A program made the position numbers and the translations under genes. Shown here piece after piece: positions 7,030-13,497 of a DNA stretch of 23,448 nt; the stretch's first letter is position 1, and each line of letters begins with the position of its first letter. The notes below the pieces were generated by a model that worked only from the letters and a program-made list of their open reading frames with translations, ran no database searches and was not told where the DNA came from. The stretch is from an uncultured Campylobacter sp. (GTDB lineage Bacteria; Campylobacterota; Campylobacteria; Campylobacterales; Campylobacteraceae), in the NCBI RefSeq assembly GCF_938045225.1, contig NZ_CALINL010000030.1:1-23448 (forward strand), written 5' to 3'.

Positions 7030-8421
7030 TTAAAAATACAAATGGAAAATTTCAAACTGTATGTACCAGATCACGACCGATACGATATAGCCGGCAACCA
7101 CGGTCCAAGCGTATTTCATATGCGCGCCGAAGGTATAAATACCCTTTAGTTTGCCCATGACGCCAACGCCGGCAGCCGAGCCGAAGCTTATCATCGAGCC
7201 GCCGATACCGGCAGTTAAGGTAACTAGTAGCCACTGGCTTAAATTTTCGCCCGCATCCGCGCCCATCATAGGATTTGCTTTTAGCACGGCGGACATAACA
7301 GGGACGTTATCCACGATTGCAGATAGGAAGCCGACACCTATATTTACGGCAGTGGCGCCAAATTTATCATAAAGAGAAACGGCATAGTTTAAAAATCCGA
7401 CGAAGTGCAGCGCGCCGACGGCGGCAAGGATACCGAAGAAGAAGAAAAGCGTGTTGTTTTCGATTTTTGACATATAGTGAAAGACGTGCATAGGCTCTTC
7501 GTTTTTATTAGTTTTTTTGTAGATGTATGTGTAGATGCTAAGAAGCGAGAAGCCAAACATCATGCCCCACATCGCAGGTAGGTGGAAGAGCTGGTGCATC
7601 ATAACTGCCGAAAATATCGTAAATGCGCCAAGACCGATAACGACTTTGCCGCCTTTTTTAATGCTTACCTTCGGCTCTGTCGCAGGGTCAAAATGCGGGC
7701 TACCCGCAGGCACGATGCGTACTAGTAAAAACGCCGTAACTAGCCAGCCGATAATAGAAGCCGGGAAAAGCGCGAAAAAGTCGATAAACGGAGCCTTACC
7801 CGCAGCCCACGCCATTAGCGTCGTGATATCGCCAAACGGACTCCAAGCGCCGCCTGCGTTTGCGGCTACGACGATGTTTATCGCGCCTGCGACTAGGAAA
7901 TTCGTATTGGTCTTATCTATCGTTAAAAGAACGGTAGAAAGGATAAGGGCCGTAGTTAGGTTATCGGCGACGGGGCTAATGAAAAACGCCAAAACGCCCG
8001 TTAGCCAAAAGAGTCTGTTATACGTGTAGCCTTTTGAGACGAGGTTGTATTTTAGCGCGTTAAACACGTCCCGCTCTATAAGCGCCTCGATATAAGTCAT
8101 CGCGACCATGAGGAAAAATACGATCTGCGAAATCTCTAAAATCAGGTGATTTACCTCATTTTGCAACGAATGCACGTCTAGGCCGTTTGCCAGCATATAA
8201 AAGCCGATGAGCAAGAACATAAAAGTACCGATAAATATGGCCGGCTTAGCCTTATCGATGTGAAAATTTTCCTCCGTAGCGATGAAAAAATATCCCACGA
8301 CGAAAATGATGAGGCTCGCGATACCCACCCACGTAGTCGTTAAATTTAAAGCCTCGCCCGCAGCGTCGCCGCTACCGAAGGCCAAAGCGAAAAACAGACT
8401 CAAAAGTCCGACGATCTTCAT
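7030..8421 (-). CDS. nhaD: Sodium:proton antiporter NhaD
   Basis: NhaD, of the ion transporter superfamily, exports Na+ (or Li+) in exchange for protons at the inner membrane. The 463-residue protein has about 12 hydrophobic segments. Conserved polar motifs inside the membrane are ISPVADNLTTALILSTVLL (148-166, with the Asp-Asn pair at 153-154), NAGGAWSPFGDITTLMAW (188-205) and a second SAIVDNVPVMSAVL near residue 330. The first 23 residues could be a signal-like first helix. The start has AGGAG 6 bases upstream. It lies 14 bases after the lipoprotein gene and 9 bases before guaA, so the three probably share one transcript. Confidence 0.93.
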   Translation of the reverse strand: MKIVGLLSLFFALAFGSGDAAGEALNLTTTWVGIASLIIFVVGYFFIATEENFHIDKAKPAIFIGTFMFLLIGFYMLANGLDVHSLQNEVNHLILEISQIVFFLMVAMTYIEALIERDVFNALKYNLVSKGYTYNRLFWLTGVLAFFISPVADNLTTALILSTVLLTIDKTNTNFLVAGAINIVVAANAGGAWSPFGDITTLMAWAAGKAPFIDFFALFPASIIGWLVTAFLLVRIVPAGSPHFDPATEPKVSIKKGGKVVIGLGAFTIFSAVMMHQLFHLPAMWGMMFGFSLLSIYTYIYKKTNKNEEPMHVFHYMSKIENNTLFFFFGILAAVGALHFVGFLNYAVSLYDKFGATAVNIGVGFLSAIVDNVPVMSAVLKANPMMGADAGENLSQWLLVTLTAGIGGSMISFGSAAGVGVMGKLKGIYTFGAHMKYAWTVVAGYIVSVVIWYIQFEIFHLYF

Positions 8422-8435
8422 TTGCTCTCCTTGAT

Positions 8436-8588
8436 TTATAGTTTATTTATCTTTTCGGTTTTGCTGTTTGAGGGCTCAGACGGCGCTTCGTAGAACGGAT
8501 CGCCCTTGTGGCCGCAGCCTGCTATAAAAATTAACAAAAAAAATGCTAAAATCGCCTTATGAAAGACGCTAAGACTATTATTCGACAT
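8436..8588 (-). CDS. Small lipoprotein, LptM (YifL)-like
   Basis: This 50-residue gene is too short for many gene finders. The translation begins MSNNSLSVFHK, then a hydrophobic core AILAFFLLIF and the lipobox I-A-G-Cys25, so it should be lipidated at Cys25 and held in the envelope. The mature start GCGHKGDPFYEAP resembles the 'GCGxKGPLYxPP' start of LptM/YifL, which in E. coli helps mature the LptD translocon; the rest is a short polar tail, as in that family. AAGGA lies 11 bases upstream, and the stop is 14 bases before the nhaD start. Its first 30 bases overlap the divergent DUF721 gene. That it is a lipoprotein is well supported; the LptM relationship is an inference from a short motif. 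Confidence 0.75.
   Translation of the reverse strand: MSNNSLSVFHKAILAFFLLIFIAGCGHKGDPFYEAPSEPSNSKTEKINKL
8547..8552 (+). promoter_or_regulatory. Predicted -10 box of the DUF721 gene
   Basis: TGCTAAAAT follows an A-rich stretch and fits 'gnTAnaAT'. It ends only 6 bases before the ATG, so transcription would begin at or next to the start codon and the mRNA could be leaderless. Confidence 0.5.
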
Positions 8589-9041
8589 ATTGTTGATAAT
8601 CCTTTTTATAAAGAGTTAAAAAACCGTAGCGAATGCGGAGAATTTTTACAGCTTTTAAGCCTAAATCATCGCAGGCTCATCGCCTTTTGCTACGAGAAAA
8701 ACGGCGTTTTGTTTTTTGCCCTGTTTCATCCGTTAGGACTTCAGGAATTAAAAAGCGATAGTAGTATAAAAATGTTAAAAGGCTTATTAAAAATCTATTC
8801 GAGCGTAAATTTTGACGGTAGGCTCGCTCGCGTAACGGACGTTAAATTTTTTGTGACAAAGCATTTAAAATTTAAAAAAGCTACCGACCCATACGAAAAA
8901 AAGCGAATTTTTACCTACGCCGAGCCTGCTAAAGGCGAGTTTATAAATTTAGCCAAAAGCGAGCGGATTTTCGAAGGATTTGAAAAAATTCGCCTTGCCA
9001 TAAAGCAAAATTTAGCTAAAGAATCAAGCGGGGCGCGATGA
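8559..9041 (+). CDS. DUF721 (DciA-like) protein
   Basis: This 160-residue cytoplasmic protein has the DUF721 pattern at residues 25-82: a helical start, then LNHRRLIAFCYEKNGVLFFA, FHPLGLQELKSDSSIKMLKG and LLKIYSS. That matches the family's 'vhV..g.L.v.v.s..w..eL.....ll..in' layout. DUF721 includes DciA, the loader of the replicative helicase in many bacteria, but whether this short Campylobacter form has that role is not known to me. There is no ribosome site before the ATG, only a -10 box 6 bases away, so leaderless translation is possible. It is divergent from the LptM-like gene, with a 30-base overlap, and precedes uvrC on the same strand. Confidence 0.75.
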   Translation: MKDAKTIIRHIVDNPFYKELKNRSECGEFLQLLSLNHRRLIAFCYEKNGVLFFALFHPLGLQELKSDSSIKMLKGLLKIYSSVNFDGRLARVTDVKFFVTKHLKFKKATDPYEKKRIFTYAEPAKGEFINLAKSERIFEGFEKIRLAIKQNLAKESSGAR

Positions 9042-9105
9042 ATCAAATTTGGTCAAATTTAACCCCAAACGGCAAAAGCTCAAATTTACTAGCGGGAGTC
9101 AAATT

Positions 9106-10920
9106 TTGCTAATCGACGAGATCCGCTCGCTGCCCGCACAGCCCGGCGTCTATCAGTATTTTGACAAAGCCGGCAAGCTTCTTTACGTCGGCAAGGCTAA
9201 AATTTTAAAAAACCGCGTCAAAAGCTACTTTTCATTTACGCCAAGTCTCGCCCCCTCGCCTAAGGTCAGCCCGCGCATACACAAGATGATCAGCGAGGCC
9301 GTACACCTCGAGTATATCGTCACTCCCAGCGAAGCCGACGCGCTGATACTGGAAAACTCCTTCATCAAGCAGCTAAGGCCCAAATACAACATCTTGCTGC
9401 GCGATGACAAGACCTACCCGTACATCTACGTAAATTTAGACGAGGATTTCCCGCGCTTTGAGATCACGCGCAAGATCGTCCGCGGCAAAAACGTCAAGTA
9501 TTTCGGCCCGTATTTTCGCGGAGCGCGTGAGCTTTTGGATGCGCTTAGGCTGAGCTTTAAACTCGTGCAAAGCAAAAGCGCGCTCAAAGCCACGGGCGCA
9601 TATCTGCCCTATCAGATCGGCTATTCAGAAGCCCCGCTCATCAGTAAAATTTCGCCCGCAGACTACGCCAAGGTAGTAGAGGGCGCGATCGCGGCGCTAA
9701 ATAATCCTCTCTCTATGCTGCCAAAGCTCGTAAATTTGATGAACAAATACGCCCAAAACGAAAACTACGAACAAGCCGCCCTCGTGCGCGATAAGATCAA
9801 CGCGATCAAGGATCTAGACGTCAAAATCGAGGTCGATCTGGCCAAGCTTGAGGATTTTGAGGTTTTTGCCGTGGGCGCGGAGCAAAATTTGCTTTGTGCG
9901 GTGCGTTTTAGCGTGCACGGCGGCAAGATCAGCGGCGTGTATCAAAATATCACTAACGCCAAAATGAGCTCGCAAGGCGACCTAAACGACGCCTACAAAC
10001 AAATCGTTTTAGAGAGCTTTCCAGCTGGCGCGCCCGTCGTGAGCGCGAAAATTTACGCGCTAGAAGCCTTTGAGGACGCAAGCCTCGTAGAGGAGATTTT
10101 AACCGCTCGCCACGGCCGTAAATTTAGCATCTCCGTCCCTAAAATCGGCGAGAAAAAACGCATCTGCGAGATGGCGCTAACAAACGCGCAGGTCTTTATC
10201 CAAAAGTACCTAAAAACCCACGACGACGCGTTTTTGGACGAGCTAAAGGAGTATTTCGGCCTAGCCTGCGCGCCATACGCCATCGAGACCTTTGACAACT
10301 CGCATATGTTCGGCGCGGCCGCGGTCGGCGCGATGGTGCGCTTTGAGCACGGAAACTTCGCCAAAGAGCACTACCGCCATATGCACCTCTCTTACGCAAA
10401 CGACTACGATCAGATGCGCCAGATGCTCACAGAGCGCGCTTTGCGGTTTGACAAGCTAAGTCCGCCCGATCTCTGGCTCATCGACGGCGGTCAGGCACTG
10501 TTAGACCTCGCCTCGGACATCATCGCTAGCAGCGGCGCAAATGTCGATATACTCGCCATCTCAAAAGAAAAAATAGACGCCAAAGCCCACCGCGCAAAAG
10601 GCGGCGCGAGGGATAAAATTTACGCTAGCAGCGGCGTATTTACGCTACCAACGAACGACAGACGGCTTCAGTTTTTCCAGCGACTTCGCGACGAGGCGCA
10701 CCGATTTGCGATTACCTTTCATCAAAAAACCAAGCGCAAAGAGGATCTGGGCGCTAGCAAGCTAGCAGACGCCGGCGTATCGGCGGGAAGTATCGCAAAG
10801 CTCGTTAAATTTTACGGCAGCTTTGAAGCTATAATGACCGCAACGAGCGAGGAAATCGAAAAGGTCACGAATAGGAGTGTAGCGGCTAAAATCGAGCAGC
10901 TAAAAGAGAGTGAAATTTGA
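9106..10920 (+). CDS. uvrC: Excinuclease ABC subunit C
   Basis: UvrC makes both cuts beside DNA damage in nucleotide excision repair, recruited by UvrB. I place the start at the TTG at 9106 (604 residues): GGGAG lies 7 bases upstream and the protein then opens LIDEIRSLPAQPGVYQYF, as UvrC should. The frame is open to a TTG at 9049, but that start lacks a ribosome site. Domains: GIY-YIG nuclease (PGVYQYF and LLYVGKAK, 13-33; Glu83 in ILENSFIK), UvrB-binding UVR motif (about 208-236), RNase H-like nuclease (ETFDNSH 394-400, LWLIDGG 456-462, RLRDEAHRFAITFHQ 526-540), and a single degenerate helix-hairpin-helix (552-600). All four cysteines that bind an iron-sulfur cluster in E. coli UvrC are replaced (see findings). 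Confidence 0.96.
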   Translation: MLIDEIRSLPAQPGVYQYFDKAGKLLYVGKAKILKNRVKSYFSFTPSLAPSPKVSPRIHKMISEAVHLEYIVTPSEADALILENSFIKQLRPKYNILLRDDKTYPYIYVNLDEDFPRFEITRKIVRGKNVKYFGPYFRGARELLDALRLSFKLVQSKSALKATGAYLPYQIGYSEAPLISKISPADYAKVVEGAIAALNNPLSMLPKLVNLMNKYAQNENYEQAALVRDKINAIKDLDVKIEVDLAKLEDFEVFAVGAEQNLLCAVRFSVHGGKISGVYQNITNAKMSSQGDLNDAYKQIVLESFPAGAPVVSAKIYALEAFEDASLVEEILTARHGRKFSISVPKIGEKKRICEMALTNAQVFIQKYLKTHDDAFLDELKEYFGLACAPYAIETFDNSHMFGAAAVGAMVRFEHGNFAKEHYRHMHLSYANDYDQMRQMLTERALRFDKLSPPDLWLIDGGQALLDLASDIIASSGANVDILAISKEKIDAKAHRAKGGARDKIYASSGVFTLPTNDRRLQFFQRLRDEAHRFAITFHQKTKRKEDLGASKLADAGVSAGSIAKLVKFYGSFEAIMTATSEEIEKVTNRSVAAKIEQLKESEI

Positions 10921-11233
10921 TGTGCCCGGACTTCATAAATTTTGCTCTAAAATTTGGACGAATTTGCGGGTAAATTTATGCGCTTTCAACTTAAATTTTG
11001 ATGCGGCAATTTTGCGTAAATTTGAAGCCATTTTGGGTTATTTCTTGCGTGCGCTAGTTCTTGCCGAATTTGAGCCGCGGATTTAGGATTATGTTTTTAG
11101 CTAAATTTGATCCGCTAAGCGACTTTAGCTTCGGTTAAATTTACAATCCAAAATCGCAAAAAGCTCAAATTTAACTAAAAATATAAAAATTTATCCCCCA
11201 AACGTCAAAATATTCTTGATAACGTCTATCCAT
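10921..11233. other. Intergenic stretch dense in AAATTT
   Basis: About 310 bases without a gene. No frame of useful length, no RNA gene and no clear uvrC terminator were seen. Counting on to 11270, AAATTT occurs 10 times and GAATTT twice, far above chance. The right end carries the MFS promoter and a Fur-box-like site. Confidence 0.6.
11217..11231. promoter_or_regulatory. Fur-box-like site upstream of the MFS gene
   Basis: TGATAACGTCTATCC has a perfect GATA-N5-TATC core and agrees with the 7-1-7 Fur model at 10 of 14 positions. It ends 7 bases before the -10 box, across the -35 region. Confidence 0.4.
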
Positions 11234-11238
11234 TTAAA

Positions 11239-11244
11239 TATAAT
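11239..11244 (+). promoter_or_regulatory. Predicted -10 box of the MFS permease gene
   Basis: A consensus TATAAT lies 25 bases before the TTG start, with AAAGGA between them at 11259-11264. The leader would be about 20 bases. Confidence 0.65.
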
Positions 11245-11269
11245 CTAGCCAAAAAATCAAAGGACAAAT

Positions 11270-12436
11270 TTGCTTTACAGGTCGCTAACTGTACTTAGCC
11301 TTTGCATCGCGCAGTTTATTTGCATCGGATTTTTCGGCGAGGGGCTCGTTAGCATCCTGCGTCAAGACGGTTTTAGTTTAGAGCGCGTCGGCGCGCTTAG
11401 AGGGCTTGGACTTTTCGCGGTTTTGGCTTTTTTGTGGTCGCCGTTTATCGACGCTATAGCGCTAAAAATAGGCGGTTACAAAAAGATTATCCTAGCCTTT
11501 CAGTGCTTTACTTTGGCGATTTTATATGCAGTTTCGCTTCTAAATCCGCGCGACGATTTACCTGCCGTAATCGCTTTAGCGGTGCTTTTGGCCTTTATCT
11601 CGGCCACCTGGACGATGACGTCTAACGCATTTTTTATCAAAATTTCAAACAGCTCGAATTTAAGCTTCACAAACGCCCTCAAGCTTAGCGGCGGATTGAT
11701 AGGGCACGTATCCGGTAACGGCCTAACGCTCGTAATATACGCAAAATTCGGCTGGAGCGAGGCGAATTTATTCTTGACGTCTTTGATAGCGGTTTCCTTG
11801 CTTAGCCTTGCTTTCTTTAAAGAGCCTGAGCGCGTAAACGCCGGCGAGGGGCTGGATTTTAGGGAGATGTTTGGCTTTTTTAAGGGCAAAAAGGCTTGGC
11901 TTAGCGTGCTTTTCATACAATCTATCGGTATCTGCGCGGCGTTTGGACTGCTTAGTCCGATGCTCGTAGATATCGGCTGGAAGCTGGAAGATATCGGCGA
12001 GGTCTTGCACATATACGGCACGATATTTGGCTTCGCGGGTGCGCTCGCGGCGGGCTTTGCGGTAAAAAAGCTAGGCGCTAAAAGAGCCTTTTTATACGCC
12101 GTAGCGATGCAGACGCTAGGCATCCTGGCCATCTGGTTACCTATCGGCGGCTGGACGGACCGCGCGTCGGTACTTTTTGCTTCGAGCGCGGCGTATGCGG
12201 TATATATGGCGCAAGCGACGATAATTTCCACGATGATGATGCAACGTGCCTCGGGACGGCGACCCGCTAGCGAATACGCCGTGCAAAGCAGCCTAAATAT
12301 GACATTTCAGATATTTTCGTTTTATCTCGGAACGCTTTTGGCGGGGATGTTGGGTTACGGAGCGGTCGTGCTGGGCGCGGCGGCGTTTTGCGTTTTGAGC
12401 CTAGTTTATTTTATAAAGATTTATAAATTTATCTAG
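11270..12436 (+). CDS. MFS permease, probably of the RhtX/FptX siderophore-uptake type
   Basis: This is an inner-membrane transporter of the major facilitator superfamily, 388 residues with about 12 helices. The first loop reads LVSILRQDGFSLERVGAL then FLWSPFIDAIAL (Asp61). That resembles the 'LPaiLReqGaSLeqiGLl ... LKFLWAPlVDR' pattern of RhtX (rhizobactin) and FptX (pyochelin), which carry intact ferric siderophores inward as single subunits; AmpG-like permeases share it in part. The start is a TTG with AAAGGA 5 bases upstream. A TonB receptor, a hydrolase and an AraC regulator lie within 3 kb, which favours the siderophore reading. No ABC-type importer is present in the window. That it is an MFS protein is near certain; the subfamily is inferred. 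Confidence 0.8.
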   Translation: MLYRSLTVLSLCIAQFICIGFFGEGLVSILRQDGFSLERVGALRGLGLFAVLAFLWSPFIDAIALKIGGYKKIILAFQCFTLAILYAVSLLNPRDDLPAVIALAVLLAFISATWTMTSNAFFIKISNSSNLSFTNALKLSGGLIGHVSGNGLTLVIYAKFGWSEANLFLTSLIAVSLLSLAFFKEPERVNAGEGLDFREMFGFFKGKKAWLSVLFIQSIGICAAFGLLSPMLVDIGWKLEDIGEVLHIYGTIFGFAGALAAGFAVKKLGAKRAFLYAVAMQTLGILAIWLPIGGWTDRASVLFASSAAYAVYMAQATIISTMMMQRASGRRPASEYAVQSSLNMTFQIFSFYLGTLLAGMLGYGAVVLGAAAFCVLSLVYFIKIYKFI

Positions 12437-12478
12437 CGGATTACTATTTTGCGGGATTTAAGTCGCCGTCTAGTACAA

Positions 12479-12530
12479 AAAACTGCGTAAATTTTATTCC
12501 GCAGAGTTTTGCAAATCGCTTTGCAGTTTT
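12479..12530 (+). terminator. Candidate terminator of the MFS gene
   Basis: AAAACTGC at 12479 pairs with GCAGTTTT at 12523. Inside lie a 6-base hairpin with a 4-base loop (TGCAAA-TCGC-TTTGCA) and a CTGCG/CGCAG pair, which compete with the outer stem. It ends in TTTT. The folding is not unique, so this is moderate evidence. Confidence 0.45.
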
Positions 12531-12664
12531 AGCCCGCGTCGGCAATGCGGATTAAACGCACGCAATTTAACCCGAACGCAAGGCCGAATTTAAGTCTCTG
12601 GCGCAAAAAGGCGGTAAATTTATCCCGCATCAAGCAAACCTACCCGCAACAGAAAAACCGCAAA

Positions 12665-12706
12665 ACGAGCCAAATTTACGCTTAAAACGGCGCAAATTTG
12701 GCTCGT
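12665..12706 (-). terminator. Candidate terminator of the hydrolase gene
   Basis: A perfect 13-base inverted repeat (ACGAGCCAAATTT and its complement) has a 16-base loop, 22 bases past the hydrolase stop. On the minus strand it is followed by the U-rich TTTTGCGGTTTTTC. Confidence 0.6.
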
Positions 12707-12728
12707 AAAATTTACGCAAAAGCTAAAT

Positions 12729-13489
12729 TTACAACCGCTCTTTGATGATCTTTAAAAAATCCAAAAGAGCTTTCGCGCTATGATGAGGCGTGTCCTGGGC
12801 GGCGATTAGTTCGCAGTTTGGTAGCATCCTCGACACTTGCGAAGCGACGGCAAAAGGCACTTCCTCGTCGGCCCTGGAGTGATACATAAGCACGCTTTGA
12901 GGGACATCCTTTAGCTCAAATCCCCACGGCCTAGCTTGGAGCCAGAGATCAAAGCCGATGCCGTTAAGCTGCGCTTTTATCGCTTCTTTTAGCGCACCCT
13001 TAGCCTGCGAGCCGTATTTTTCCCACGCCGTTTGCGCCGTATTTTCAGGAGTATTACGCAAAGCGAAATCATAAATTTCCTTTATGTGCGCATAGTCGGA
13101 GTAGCTTGTCAAAAGCTCGGGAGGGGCGTTAAATCCGCTTAGTATAAACACCTTTTTCGCCTCTTCGCAAGCTACCGCCGTAGCGTAGGCGTAAGCCGCA
13201 CCCACCGACTCGCCCAGCACGCTAAATTCGCCCAAATTTAACGCCGAAAAAACTCTTTTAGGCGTAGGGCGAATTTTAAAAAACTATCGTCAGCGCTAAA
13301 AAGCGAGCTGTTAAAATGCCCGCTTCTATATATCAAAATAAGCCTTATTTGATTTTTATCGCAGAAATTTATCAAGGTATTTTGCGGAAAAATCATCAGC
13401 GGATGATGATAAACCAAAACATCTTTAAAATCGCTACCAAAGTCGTCGTAGCTTAGATTTTCGCCGCTTTTAAATTTAAAATTTTTCAT
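12729..13489 (-). pseudogene. Alpha/beta hydrolase interrupted by a single frameshift
   Basis: Two adjacent frames together make one alpha/beta hydrolase of about 250 residues. The first (ATG 13489, AAGGA 5 bases upstream, 83 codons to the stop at 13238) has VLVYHHPLMIF and IRLILIYRSGHFNSS, which match the oxyanion-hole and second-strand region. The second frame (to 12729) has the nucleophile elbow GESVG, the acid loop SRADEEVPF and the histidine in DTPHHSAKA, so the catalytic triad is complete. The break falls at a run of six A (13247-13252; U6 in the mRNA); one more base would give KEFFSALNLGEFSVLGESVG without a stop. There is no signal peptide, so it is cytoplasmic. It follows the TonB receptor by 8 bases. 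A role in releasing iron from a siderophore is a guess from context. Confidence 0.8.
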
Positions 13490-13497
13490 CTTTTTCC

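Larger units (their letters stand above)
12437..12728. other. Convergent intergenic stretch between the MFS and hydrolase genes
   Basis: About 290 bases between genes that point at each other. It carries one candidate terminator for each side (12479-12530 and 12665-12706), six AAATTT words and one GAATTT. I see no gene. Confidence 0.6.

Noticed and set aside
7535..8029. 164-codon plus-strand frame antisense to nhaD
   Set aside because: Shadow of a certain gene; no family features.
8594..8608. Fur-like half-site TGATAAT upstream of the LptM-like gene
   Set aside because: Only the first half matches well; it overlaps the ribosome site of the lipoprotein gene and the coding part of the DUF721 gene, so chance is likely.
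9038..9112. Short plus frame MNQIWSNLTPNGKSS starting in an ATGA overlap with the DUF721 stop
   Set aside because: It stops after 24 codons, is out of frame with uvrC, and consists largely of AAATTT words.
11500..12231. 243-codon minus-strand frame antisense to the MFS permease
   Set aside because: Long, but rich in Ser/Pro/Lys as expected for a reversed membrane gene, and no promoter or ribosome site is evident.
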